Shown: positions 1-7,263 of the stretch, piece after piece | How the letters are laid out: every line of letters begins with the position of its first letter | How positions within the stretch are numbered: the first letter of the stretch is position 1 | Assembly: GCA_021784715.1 (NCBI GenBank) | Contig: JAJYHP010000193.1 | Span: 1 to 10,388 of the forward strand | Reading direction: 5' to 3' | Length of the DNA stretch: 10,388 bases | Origin: a bacterium | GTDB lineage: Bacteria; Eremiobacterota; Eremiobacteria; Baltobacterales; Baltobacteraceae | The notes under the pieces: model-generated | What the model saw: only the letters and a program-made list of their open reading frames with translations | Database searches by the model: none | Told to the model about the DNA's origin: nothing | Made by a program: the position numbers and the translations under genes

Positions 1-2
1 CC

Positions 3-407
3 GCTCCCTATATCGGGTACACGTCAAAATCGAACGTGTACTATCAAAATACGCGCCGGTTTCTGCTCTCGGACGATAACCCGTCATTTTATTCGGGTCG
101 GTACGCCTCGGGTATCGGCAGCTTCCATACTCCCGATCACTGGATATGGCCGCTCGCGCTGATCATGCAGGGGCTAACCGCACGATCGCAGACCGAAAAA
201 CAAGATGTCCTCAATGAACTGCTCGCCAGCGATCCGGGAGATCATTTGCTCCACGAATCGTTCGATCCCAACGATCCCAAACATTTCACTCGACCGAATT
301 TCGGTTGGCCCAATGCACTCTTTTCGGAGTTCGTCATGACCTCGTTCGAAGGAAAACCGGAGATACCGATGGGAAGCGGTGCGGATTTGGAGTTCCGCAG
401 TCAATGA
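3..407 (+). CDS. GH125-type exo-alpha-1,6-mannosidase, C-terminal part (5' end outside window)
   Basis: The reading frame is open from the window edge (first full codon at 3) and ends at TGA 405-407, so only about the last 134 residues are visible. They match the C-terminal region of glycoside hydrolase family 125 (formerly DUF1237), metal-independent enzymes that remove alpha-1,6-linked mannose. The visible signatures are YYQNTRRFLLSDDNP near 37-80, GIGSFHTPDHWIWPLALIMQ near 112-170, and HESFDPNDPKHFTRPNFGW near 252-309. The glutamate of HESF (codon 255-257) lies about where the family's general base is expected; that assignment is from memory of the family, not shown here. The end of the gene overlaps purA by 4 nt (ATGA), which suggests cotranscription and coupled translation. 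No metabolic link to purA is obvious. The N-terminus, any signal peptide and the acid catalyst are outside the window, so location cannot be judged. Confidence 0.85.
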   Translation, partial: APYIGYTSKSNVYYQNTRRFLLSDDNPSFYSGRYASGIGSFHTPDHWIWPLALIMQGLTARSQTEKQDVLNELLASDPGDHLLHESFDPNDPKHFTRPNFGWPNALFSEFVMTSFEGKPEIPMGSGADLEFRSQ

Positions 408-1666
408 GCGGACGGATCGATGCCGTGCTCGGCATGCAGTGGGGTGACGAGGGCAAGGGGCGGATCGTCGATTGGTATGCGCGCAATTACGATGTGGTCG
501 CGCGCTTCGGCGGCGGTGATAATGCCGGCCATCGCATCGAGGTCGGTGAGAAAAAACTCGCGCTGCGCCTGGTTCCCTCGGCCGCATTGCACCCGACGGT
601 CGAACTCTTCGTCGGCTCGGGATGCGTGGTGAATCTCGAAGGCGCGCTCGACGAACTCGCGCGGCTCTCCGAGGTCGGTGTCGATATCGAGCGCGTGAAA
701 TTCTCCGACCGCGCCCATATCGTGTTACCGGATCACGGAGTCCTCGACCAGGCCTCGGAGCAGGCGCGCGGTGCACAGCGCATCGGCACCACCGGCCGCG
801 GCATCGGCCCGGCGTACGCCGATCGTGTCTCGCGCGTCGGCGTTACGCTGGGGCAGACGCTCGACGAGACGGGTTTTCGAAGTTGCCTCCGCGCGATCCG
901 CAGCGCGCACGAACGCGCGCTGCGCGATCCCTCGATCCTCCCCGACTTCGCCGAAATGGAGGAGCGCATGCTCGCTGCGGCAGCGCGCCTGCGCGCGGCG
1001 ATCGTCGACGGCGTGGGTTACATTCACACGCGCCTTGCCGCCGGGAAACGCATTCTCGCCGAAGGCGCGCAAGGGACGCTGCTCGATATCTCCTTTGGAA
1101 GTTATCCGTATGTAACGTCCTCGCAGTGTACCGCCGGCGGGATCTGCACCGGGCTCGGCGTCGGGCCGAGCGCCGTCGGCCGGATCATCGGGATTCTCAA
1201 AGCCTACACGACGCGCGTCGGAGCGGGGCCGTTCCCCTCCGAACTGCTCGATGCCGCCGGCGACCGGCTGCGGGAAGCGGGACGGGAATTCGGTACCGTC
1301 ACCGGACGCCCGCGGCGCTGCGGCTGGTTCGATGCCGTCGCCGCTCGCTATGCCGCCGCCATCAACGGCGCGCACGCCGTTGCGTTGACGAAACTCGATG
1401 TGCTCTCCGGGTTCGAGCGCATCGGCATCGTGACCGGGTACCGACTCGGCGAGCGCGAAGCGACGATCTCGGAGGCATCGCAGCCCGACTTCCGGGCCGA
1501 CGTCGAGTACCTCGAGGGATGGGCCGAGGATATCAGCGGGGCGCGCCGACCGGAAGAGCTCCCGAACGCCGCCCGTCGCTATATTGCTCGGCTCGAAGCG
1601 CTGGTCGGGCTGCCGATCGAGATCTTCTCGGTCGGCCCGGAGCGCGAGGCGTTAATCAACGCTTGA
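404..1666 (+). CDS. purA: Adenylosuccinate synthetase (divergent at some conserved sites)
   Basis: The predicted enzyme joins aspartate to IMP using GTP, the first of two steps from IMP to AMP, in the cytoplasm. At 420 residues it has near-typical length. The P-loop-like motif GMQWGDEGKGR covers residues 10-20 with the catalytic Asp15 and Lys18. NAGH (40-43) supplies the catalytic His43. IGTTGRGIGPAYADR (127-141), LAEGAQGTLLD (218-228), KAYTTRVGAGPFPSE (266-280), TGRPRRCGW (300-308) and TKLDVL (329-334) are all present. Several positions differ from the usual consensus: NAGH is followed by Arg44 instead of Thr, GDEGKGK reads GDEGKGR, and the usual LDIDHGTYP-type segment reads LDISFGSYP (227-235). 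I chose ATG 404 because it overlaps the upstream stop (ATGA), has GGAG at 389-392, and gives the family N-terminus; an in-frame start at 305 would add 33 residues inside the mannosidase gene. The family call is firm. Whether it is the main housekeeping enzyme is less certain. Confidence 0.95.
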   Translation: MSGRIDAVLGMQWGDEGKGRIVDWYARNYDVVARFGGGDNAGHRIEVGEKKLALRLVPSAALHPTVELFVGSGCVVNLEGALDELARLSEVGVDIERVKFSDRAHIVLPDHGVLDQASEQARGAQRIGTTGRGIGPAYADRVSRVGVTLGQTLDETGFRSCLRAIRSAHERALRDPSILPDFAEMEERMLAAAARLRAAIVDGVGYIHTRLAAGKRILAEGAQGTLLDISFGSYPYVTSSQCTAGGICTGLGVGPSAVGRIIGILKAYTTRVGAGPFPSELLDAAGDRLREAGREFGTVTGRPRRCGWFDAVAARYAAAINGAHAVALTKLDVLSGFERIGIVTGYRLGEREATISEASQPDFRADVEYLEGWAEDISGARRPEELPNAARRYIARLEALVGLPIEIFSVGPEREALINA

Positions 1667-1783
1667 CCGAGCCTTGATGCTGCTCGATTTCTCTTAAAAT
1701 TGACGAAGAACGACGAAGGGCCTGTGGAGAGTGCGGATAATAGACGTACCTAATGACCTATACGCGGACCTCGGAATGCGAAT

Positions 1784-1831
1784 AGGGACGCTCCGACAGG
1801 GACGTGGAGCGAGCACAGCCAGGGTCGGCTG
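1784..1831 (+). repeat. Tandem hairpins and a 7-nt direct repeat in the fliF leader
   Basis: CGCTCC (1789-1794) pairs with GGAGCG (1806-1811) across an 11-nt loop. Directly after it, CAGCC (1816-1820) pairs with GGCTG (1827-1831) across a 6-nt loop. The direct repeat AGGGACG occurs at 1784-1790 and 1798-1804. The second hairpin ends 14 nt before the fliF ribosome binding site. The stems are short and may be chance in GC-rich sequence; a role in mRNA stability or translation control is only an inference. Confidence 0.35.
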
Positions 1832-1845
1832 CCTGAGTGTAGAGT

Positions 1846-1853
1846 AAAGAGGA
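1846..1853 (+). promoter_or_regulatory. Ribosome binding site of fliF
   Basis: AAAGAGGA lies 6 nt before the GTG at 1860. This good Shine-Dalgarno match decides the start of fliF at GTG rather than at a later codon. Confidence 0.75.
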
Positions 1854-1859
1854 CACGTC

Positions 1860-3527
1860 GTGGAGCAACTGCGAGCGATACTCGCGACCCTGCAAGCGCG
1901 AATCCTGAATTTCTGGGCAGGACAGAGCAGACAAGGCCGCGCGCTCGTCACCGGCGGAGCGATCGCGGGTCTTCTCGCACTCATCGCACTCGGCGCGCTC
2001 GTCTTCGGTCGCGGCCCGTCTTACTCGACGCTCTTTTCTAATCTCTCGTCGAGCGACGCCAATGCGGTGCTCGGCCATCTCAAGGCCGATAAAGTTCCCT
2101 ATCATATTTCGCTCAACGGAAAGACGATATCGGTTCCGTCCGCCGACGTCAGCGCGGAGCGCATCGCGATTGCGGGCTCCGGGCTCATCAAGGGCGCGGG
2201 CGTCGGTTACGAAATTTTCGACCGCACGAACTTCGGCATGACGCAGTTTCAAGAGCGGATCGATAAAACGCGCGCGATCGAAGGCGAACTCGAACGGACG
2301 ATCGACGGACTCACCCCCGTCGAAGCATCGCGCGTCAGCATCGTCACCCCCGATCACACCCTGTATAGCGATTCGCAGGAACCGACCACAGCCTCGGTCG
2401 CTATCAAACTGCGCCCCGGCCAAGGGCTCGACGGATCGCAGGTGCAGGGCATTACGATGCTCGTCGCACGCTCCGTCGAGGGGCTCAAACCCGTCAACGT
2501 CACTATCGTGAATCAAGACGGACAGATCCTCCTCCCGACGCCTGTCGCAGCAGGCGGGGCCTCGGCGCAAGATAACGCCCTACAGCTCACGCAGGAGCAA
2601 CTCGTTGCAAAAGAGCGCTACGAGTCGAGCTTGCAGCAAAGCATTCAGTCGATGCTCGACAGTACCTTGGGCAAAGGGCGCGCCGTCGCGCGCGTCTCGA
2701 CGAAGATGTCGTTCGACGTCAATAGCTCCGATGGAAAGGTCTACGCTCCTGCGGGCACCGTGCTCTCGCAACAGAGCTCGCGCGAATCCTATAACGGCAC
2801 GCAGCCGGCGCAGCGCGCCGCCGTCGGCGTTCCGGGAACGACGAGCAATATCGGCACCTATCAAGCGCTGCAAAACGCGACGACCAACGGTCGATATAAT
2901 AAATCGAAGACGACGACGAATTACGATATCTCGGTGCAAAATGTCAAACACATCGATGCGCCGGGGAAAGTGCTGCAGACCAGCGTCGCGGTGCTCGTGA
3001 ACTCGACCCCGCAGACATCGACGGCCCCCGGCGCCCCCGCGGTCGCCGCGGCGCCCTACGTGCTCACGCCGGCGAACGTTACGCAGATCCGCAATGTCGT
3101 TATCGCTGCAGCCGGGCTCGATCTCGCTGCCGGCGATCAGGTAAGCGTCGAGGCGATTCCGTTCAACCCCGCCCTGGCGCAGCGGAGCGTTCCCAGCGGC
3201 GTGACCACGGTCTTGGGCATCCCGCTCTGGGTCTTGCTCGCCATCGGCGGGCTTGGGTTGCTCGGTCTCATCGGTTTCATGGCGACGCGCGCACGCGAAT
3301 CGAAGTTCGTTCCGAGCACCGATCTACCGTCCTTCGATTCCAGTCTTACCGACGAGTTGCCGCCCTTTGAAGAGCACCCGCTCCTCGAAGGCGCCCCGGG
3401 CCTCAGCGCACCGATGCGCTCCACTGCCGATATGACGAGAGAGCAGATGATCGAGTACGTAACGACCGTGGCGCAAGAGAGCCCCGACAGTATCGGCAAG
3501 CTCGTCAAGCTCTGGCTGGCCGAGTAG
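1860..3527 (+). CDS. fliF: Flagellar MS-ring protein FliF
   Basis: FliF forms the membrane-embedded MS ring on which the flagellar rotor and export gate are built. The 555-residue product is of typical length. The first membrane helix is near residues 29-50. A periplasmic YscJ/FliF-type domain follows, with PSYSTLFSNLSSSDANAV (53-70), the segment GYEIFDRTNFGMTQFQERID (116-135) and the helical stretch ALQLTQEQLVAKERYESSL (240-258). A low-complexity Ser/Thr/Ala-rich stretch spans about 380-400, and the second membrane helix is near 449-474. The C-terminus REQMIEYVTTVAQESPDSIGKLVKLWLAE (527-555) has the typical FliF tail that binds the N-domain of FliG, which is encoded next. The start is GTG 1860, supported by AAAGAGGA 6 nt upstream. 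It is the first gene of the flagellar run; no fliE or flgBC precedes it, unlike in Bacillus. The stop is 15 nt from fliG. Confidence 0.97.
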   Translation: MEQLRAILATLQARILNFWAGQSRQGRALVTGGAIAGLLALIALGALVFGRGPSYSTLFSNLSSSDANAVLGHLKADKVPYHISLNGKTISVPSADVSAERIAIAGSGLIKGAGVGYEIFDRTNFGMTQFQERIDKTRAIEGELERTIDGLTPVEASRVSIVTPDHTLYSDSQEPTTASVAIKLRPGQGLDGSQVQGITMLVARSVEGLKPVNVTIVNQDGQILLPTPVAAGGASAQDNALQLTQEQLVAKERYESSLQQSIQSMLDSTLGKGRAVARVSTKMSFDVNSSDGKVYAPAGTVLSQQSSRESYNGTQPAQRAAVGVPGTTSNIGTYQALQNATTNGRYNKSKTTTNYDISVQNVKHIDAPGKVLQTSVAVLVNSTPQTSTAPGAPAVAAAPYVLTPANVTQIRNVVIAAAGLDLAAGDQVSVEAIPFNPALAQRSVPSGVTTVLGIPLWVLLAIGGLGLLGLIGFMATRARESKFVPSTDLPSFDSSLTDELPPFEEHPLLEGAPGLSAPMRSTADMTREQMIEYVTTVAQESPDSIGKLVKLWLAE

Positions 3528-3542
3528 CGAGCGAGCAGCAAG

Positions 3543-4616
3543 ATGGATTCACCGATCGTCAACCTCTCCAACACGGGACTCCCCGAAACGCCGATGCCGT
3601 TCGGCGACAGCGAGTCACTGGAGATCTCCGGGCCGGAGAAGGCCGCAATCCTGTTGATCACGCTGGGGCTCGAACTCTCGGCGACGATCTTTAAATTCTT
3701 GCGCCAAGACGAAGTCGAGCGCATCGTCTTGGAGATCGCCAAGATTCCGACGGTCTCGCTGGAAAAACGCGATGCCGTCATTCAGGAAGCCTACCAGCGC
3801 GCGATCGCCCTCAAATACATCAACGAGGGCGGTATCGAATACGCGAAGGAGATCCTCGAGCGTTCGTTTGGCGCGGGGCAAGCCGACGACATGACCAGCC
3901 GCCTTTTCGCGGCGCTCAAACACGGCAATCCGCTCGAACTCATCAAGAATACCGAGCCGGCGCAATTACTGCAGTTCATCCAAGACGAGCATCCGCAGAC
4001 GATCGCGCTCATCCTCGTCTACATGCAACCGGAGCAGGCGGGTGCGGTGATCTCCGCGTTGACGCCGGAGTTGCAGGCCGACGTCGCGATGCGGATTGCG
4101 ATCTTGCAAAAGACCGCTCCCGAAGTGCTCGAACAACTCGACGAATTGCTCGGCCGTCGCCTCCTCATCAGCGGCGCCGATTTCTCCAAAGCGGGCGGCG
4201 TAGCATCGCTGGCGTCGGTCATGAATTTCGTCGATCGCGAGACCGAGAAAAACATCCTCGACGGGCTTACCAAACGCGACCCCGAATTGGCGCAAGAGGT
4301 CAAGAACCTACTCTTCGTCTTCGAAGATATCATCAATCTCGACGATCGCTCGATTCAGCGCATTCTCAAGGAAGTCGATGGGAAAGAGCTCGCGCTCGCC
4401 CTCAAAGTTGCCAACGAAGATTTGCTCGCGCGCGTCTACAAAAATATGTCGACGCGCGCCGGACAGATGCTCAAGGAAGAGATCGAGGTGCTGGGCCCGA
4501 CGCGCATGCGTGAAGTCGGGAAAGCGCAGCAACAGATCGTCGACGTCATTCGCACGCTCGAGGAGAATGGCCAAATCGTCATCGCTCGCGGTGCGAAAGA
4601 CGAACGACTGGTCTAG
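3543..4616 (+). CDS. fliG: Flagellar motor switch protein FliG
   Basis: FliG is the rotor protein that contacts the stator and, with FliM and FliN, switches rotation direction; it sits on the cytoplasmic face of the MS ring. The 357-residue product contains the N-domain opening GPEKAAILLITLG (30-42), the middle-domain EHPQT motif (149-153) and the GG hinge (218-219). The C-terminal torque segment runs DDRSIQRILKEVDGKELALALK (267-288), followed by NMSTRAGQMLKEE (301-313) and GPTRMREV (318-325). The charged torque-helix residues (the Arg in SIQR, then Glu-Val-Asp) are kept, so the motor interface looks functional. About 25 residues precede the conserved start of the N-domain, slightly more than usual. 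ATG 3543 lacks a strong ribosome binding site, and its closeness to the fliF stop suggests translational coupling. Confidence 0.97.
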   Translation: MDSPIVNLSNTGLPETPMPFGDSESLEISGPEKAAILLITLGLELSATIFKFLRQDEVERIVLEIAKIPTVSLEKRDAVIQEAYQRAIALKYINEGGIEYAKEILERSFGAGQADDMTSRLFAALKHGNPLELIKNTEPAQLLQFIQDEHPQTIALILVYMQPEQAGAVISALTPELQADVAMRIAILQKTAPEVLEQLDELLGRRLLISGADFSKAGGVASLASVMNFVDRETEKNILDGLTKRDPELAQEVKNLLFVFEDIINLDDRSIQRILKEVDGKELALALKVANEDLLARVYKNMSTRAGQMLKEEIEVLGPTRMREVGKAQQQIVDVIRTLEENGQIVIARGAKDERLV

Positions 4617-4637
4617 TGGAACCGACGTAGGCTTTCG

Positions 4638-5471
4638 ATGGGGAAAATTGTACGCGGGGCCCGGATGGTCGAGAAGGCCTATGCCGTCGGCATTCCCGAG
4701 GAGCGACCGCTCCCGGAGGCAGCCGAAGAGCATCGCGAACTCGGGCTCGAGGGCGTTGAGGATGGAGAAGAGGATCGTTTAGGAAGCGACGCGCCCGAAG
4801 CGCACGTCGAGGTTATCGATTGGGATGCGCTGCGCGCCGAGGCAAGTGCCGCCTTGGAGCGAGCGAAAGGAAGCGCCCGGGAGATTTTGGAGGGAGCGTT
4901 TCGTACCGCTAGCGCGCTCCTCGAACAGGCGCGCGGCGAGCGCGATGCGATAGCAGAGGCGGCGCGAAGCGAGGGTCGCGAGGCGGGGCGCGAGGAGGGG
5001 ATCGCGCGCGTCGATGCGGAGATCAACGAGCTATTGACGCTGCTGCACGGCCTCATCGAAGCGGTTCGCGAAGATCGCGATCGCTTTTTGCGTAGTGCCG
5101 AACCCGAGTTGGTGCGTCTCGCGCTGGGCGCTGCAGAGCGTGTGGTCCATCACGAAATCGCGCAGGACGATCAGTTCGTCGTCGAAACGGTTCGCGCCGC
5201 ACTCACCCGCGCCGTGGGGCGCAACGACATTACGATTCGCGTCAATCCCGAAGACATGGAGGTGATGCGAGCGTACCGTGAGCGCCTGCTCGCCGCCGGC
5301 GATTTCGAACACCTTCGGCTCATCGAAGATCAACGCGTCGATCGCGGCGGAGCGATGCTCGAGAGCGATTCGGGAACGATCGATGCAAAAATCACCACGC
5401 AGATACGGGAGGTTCGCGGTGCGCTCGTCCCTTCCGACGACCTGCCCGAGATAACGGCGACGGCGATCTGA
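4638..5471 (+). CDS. fliH: Flagellar export ATPase regulator FliH
   Basis: FliH is the stator-like partner that holds the export ATPase FliI and tethers it to the export gate and C ring. The 277-residue product has a variable, acidic N-terminus. A long Ala/Glu/Arg-rich helical section follows (about 62-150), including the small-residue pattern EGREAGREEG (112-121), which recalls the GxxxG repeats known in FliH. The C-terminal domain is conserved: EPELVRLALGAAERVVHHEI (155-174), ITIRVNPEDME (198-208) and RGGAMLESDSGTIDAKI (236-252) are clear FliH/ATP-synthase E-subunit-like signatures. The N-terminal tryptophans that bind FlhA and FliN in enterobacterial FliH are not evident. ATG 4638 lies 21 nt after fliG, with a weak GTAGG upstream, and the stop is 2 nt from fliI. 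Confidence 0.92.
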   Translation: MGKIVRGARMVEKAYAVGIPEERPLPEAAEEHRELGLEGVEDGEEDRLGSDAPEAHVEVIDWDALRAEASAALERAKGSAREILEGAFRTASALLEQARGERDAIAEAARSEGREAGREEGIARVDAEINELLTLLHGLIEAVREDRDRFLRSAEPELVRLALGAAERVVHHEIAQDDQFVVETVRAALTRAVGRNDITIRVNPEDMEVMRAYRERLLAAGDFEHLRLIEDQRVDRGGAMLESDSGTIDAKITTQIREVRGALVPSDDLPEITATAI

Positions 5472-5473
5472 CG

Positions 5474-6790
5474 ATGGAAGCGCTCGCGTTTCGCGCCGAT
5501 CGCTACCTCGACGCCCTTCACGACGTCGATTGCATGCGCCAAAATGGACGTGTTTCGCAGGTGATCGGCGTCGTGATCGAGAGCAACGGTCCGCCGATGG
5601 CGGTCGGAGAGACCTGTTGGATTCGCTATCGTCGCAACGCCGATCCGGTGCTCGCCGAGGTCGTCGGCTTTCGCGACAATCGCGTGCTGATTATGCCGTT
5701 GGGGGATCTCGCGGGCATCGGTGCCGGCAGCGATGTTGCCGCCGGCGGAAAGCCGCTGCAAATTCGCGTCGGTGACGATCTTCTCGGGCGCGTGCTCGAC
5801 GGGCTCGGAAATCCGATCGACGACAAGGGGCCGATCGACTCACTAAAACTCGCGCCGGTGACGGCGAATCCACCGGCAGCGATGCAACGCCGGCGGATAT
5901 CGGAGGCGCTTCCGCTCGGCATCCGCGCAATCGACGGCTTGCTGACCTGCGGGAAAGGGCAGCGCGTCGGCGTCTTCGCGGGCTCCGGGGTCGGAAAATC
6001 GACGATCCTCGGGATGATCGCCCGCAATACGGCCGCCGATGTGAACGTCATCGCGCTGGTCGGCGAACGCGGAAAAGAGGTGCGTGATTTCCTCGAGCGC
6101 GATCTCGGCGACGAAGGGCTGCGCCGGAGCGTAGTCATCGTTTCGACGAGCGATCAGCCGGCGCTCGTGCGTATTAAAGCGGCATTCGTCGCGATGACGG
6201 TCGCCGAGTATTTCCGCGACCTCGGGCTCGACGTGATGTTCATGATGGATTCCGTCACCCGCTTCGCAATGGCGCAGCGCGAGGTCGGGCTGGCTATCGG
6301 GGAGCCGACGACGACGCGCGGCTATACTCCCTCGGTCTTCGCGACCTTGCCGCGATTGCTGGAACGGGCGGGAACCGCAAGCCGCGGGAGCATTACCGGT
6401 CTTTTCTCGGTGCTCGTCGACGGCGACGATATGAACGAGCCGATCAGCGATGCGGTTCGCTCGATTCTCGACGGGCATATCGTGCTCTCCCGGAAGCTCG
6501 CATCGGCGAACCATTACCCCGCGATCGACGTGCTCGAAAGCATTAGCCGAGTGATGCCCGACGTCGCCGATGAAAATCATTTAGCGGCATGCTCGGCGAT
6601 TCGCGAGTTAATGGCGACCTATCGCGAGGCTGAAGATCTCATCAATATCGGCGCGTATGTCGCGGGTAGTAACCCGCGCATCGATCTCGCGCTTGCAAAA
6701 GTGGAATCGATCCGGCACTTCCTGCGGCAAGGAATGTACGAGCATTCGGAGTATGGCGCGACGCTGGCATCGTTGATGAGCGTGGTATAA
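5474..6790 (+). CDS. fliI: Flagellum-specific export ATPase FliI
   Basis: FliI is the cytoplasmic F1-beta-like hexameric ATPase that, with FliH and FliJ, assists delivery and unfolding of flagellar substrates at the type III export gate. The 438-residue product has a beta-barrel-like N-domain (about 20-95) and GRVLDGLGNPID (105-116). The Walker A loop GSGVGKST is at 170-177 with Lys175. The catalytic Glu is in GERGKEVRDF (197-206). Walker B runs DVMFMMDSVTRFAMAQREV (253-271). The family stretch DGDDMNEPISDAVRSILDGH (316-335) and YPAIDVLESISR (348-359) complete the ATPase signature. All the key nucleotide-site residues are present, so it should be active. ATG 5474 lies 2 nt after the fliH stop with no strong ribosome binding site, which points to coupled translation. 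Paralogous virulence-type ATPases are unlikely given the flagellar neighbours. Confidence 0.97.
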   Translation: MEALAFRADRYLDALHDVDCMRQNGRVSQVIGVVIESNGPPMAVGETCWIRYRRNADPVLAEVVGFRDNRVLIMPLGDLAGIGAGSDVAAGGKPLQIRVGDDLLGRVLDGLGNPIDDKGPIDSLKLAPVTANPPAAMQRRRISEALPLGIRAIDGLLTCGKGQRVGVFAGSGVGKSTILGMIARNTAADVNVIALVGERGKEVRDFLERDLGDEGLRRSVVIVSTSDQPALVRIKAAFVAMTVAEYFRDLGLDVMFMMDSVTRFAMAQREVGLAIGEPTTTRGYTPSVFATLPRLLERAGTASRGSITGLFSVLVDGDDMNEPISDAVRSILDGHIVLSRKLASANHYPAIDVLESISRVMPDVADENHLAACSAIRELMATYREAEDLINIGAYVAGSNPRIDLALAKVESIRHFLRQGMYEHSEYGATLASLMSVV

Positions 6791-6792
6791 CC

Positions 6793-7263
6793 GTGGCCAC
6801 CTTCCGTTTCCGTCTCGACCCCGTGCTCGTGCAACGCAAACGAGCGGTCGAGCGCGAGCAGGGCCTCGTCGCCCTCGCGCAGCGCGCCCACGATGCTGCG
6901 CGCGCCGAATTTCGGCGCCTCGATGCGGAGTTCGCCGAGCACTCGCGGATCCTCCGGGAGGAGCACGCGCGCCTCAAGACCGACGAACTCGTCTTGCTCT
7001 ACGGACATATCAGCTATCTCGACCGAGCGATGGATGCAGCGAAACGCGATCTCGACCGGCGGAAGAACGAACTCGACGCCGCGATGTACTCCCTCCACGA
7101 AGCAATGAAGCGAAGGAAAGTCGTGGAAACCCTCAAAGAGCATGCGCGGGATGCCTTTCGCGCCGACGAAATGCGTCGCGAGCAAAACGAACTCGATGAC
7201 GGCAACGCGCGTCACGACGATCGTCGGACGGCGTTGGATGCAGAGATTGGAGGCCTACGGTGA
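6793..7263 (+). CDS. fliJ: Flagellar export chaperone-like protein FliJ
   Basis: FliJ is the small coiled-coil stalk protein of the export ATPase complex, analogous to the gamma subunit of F1. The 156-residue product is almost entirely charged helix. It opens with FRFRLDPVLVQRKRAVEREQ (4-23), the typical FliJ beginning, and contains RRKVVETLKEHARDAFRADE (107-126), matching the FliJ segment in which a paired Lys/Leu-Lys stretch precedes a basic helix. There is no membrane segment or signal peptide. FliJ sequences diverge greatly, so length, coiled-coil nature and position after fliI carry much of the weight. GTG 6793 begins 2 nt after the fliI stop, and the end overlaps the next gene by 4 nt. 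Confidence 0.9.
   Translation: MATFRFRLDPVLVQRKRAVEREQGLVALAQRAHDAARAEFRRLDAEFAEHSRILREEHARLKTDELVLLYGHISYLDRAMDAAKRDLDRRKNELDAAMYSLHEAMKRRKVVETLKEHARDAFRADEMRREQNELDDGNARHDDRRTALDAEIGGLR
7249..7253 (+). promoter_or_regulatory. Ribosome binding site of the ylxF-like gene
   Basis: GGAGG lies inside the end of fliJ, 6 nt before GTG 7260. It is the strongest Shine-Dalgarno in the flagellar block and fixes the GTG start even though that start overlaps the fliJ stop. Confidence 0.75.

Larger units (their letters stand above)
1667..1859 (+). other. Intergenic region and likely leader of the flagellar operon
   Basis: This 193-bp gap separates purA from fliF, and I see no open reading frame or RNA gene in it. 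A fliF promoter is expected here but none is convincing. GCGGATAA at 1733-1740 resembles the -10 of flagellar sigma28 promoters (GCCGATAA), but the matching -35 position (1714-1717) is CGAA rather than TAAA. TTGACG at 1700-1705 looks like a sigma70 -35 but has no -10 at the right distance. No GC stem followed by a T-run is seen after purA, so readthrough from purA is possible. The 3' part holds two small hairpins and a ribosome binding site, listed separately. Confidence 0.5.

Noticed and set aside
1649..1662. GCGTT-AATC-AACGC hairpin at the end of purA as a terminator
   Set aside because: The 5-bp stem lies inside the coding end and is not followed by a T-run, so it is not a credible intrinsic terminator.
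622..1677. Arg-rich open frame of 351 codons in another frame over purA
   Set aside because: The composition (runs of Arg and Ala) is typical of an off-frame reading of GC-rich coding sequence, and purA itself has full family motifs.
1700..1741. TTGACG and GATAAT as a sigma70 promoter for fliF
   Set aside because: The two boxes are 30 nt apart, far outside the usual 16-19 nt.
1758..2570. Long antisense open frame of 270 codons opposite fliF
   Set aside because: It is an Arg/Asp-rich shadow of a well-supported fliF coding region with no family resemblance; such frames are common opposite GC-rich genes.
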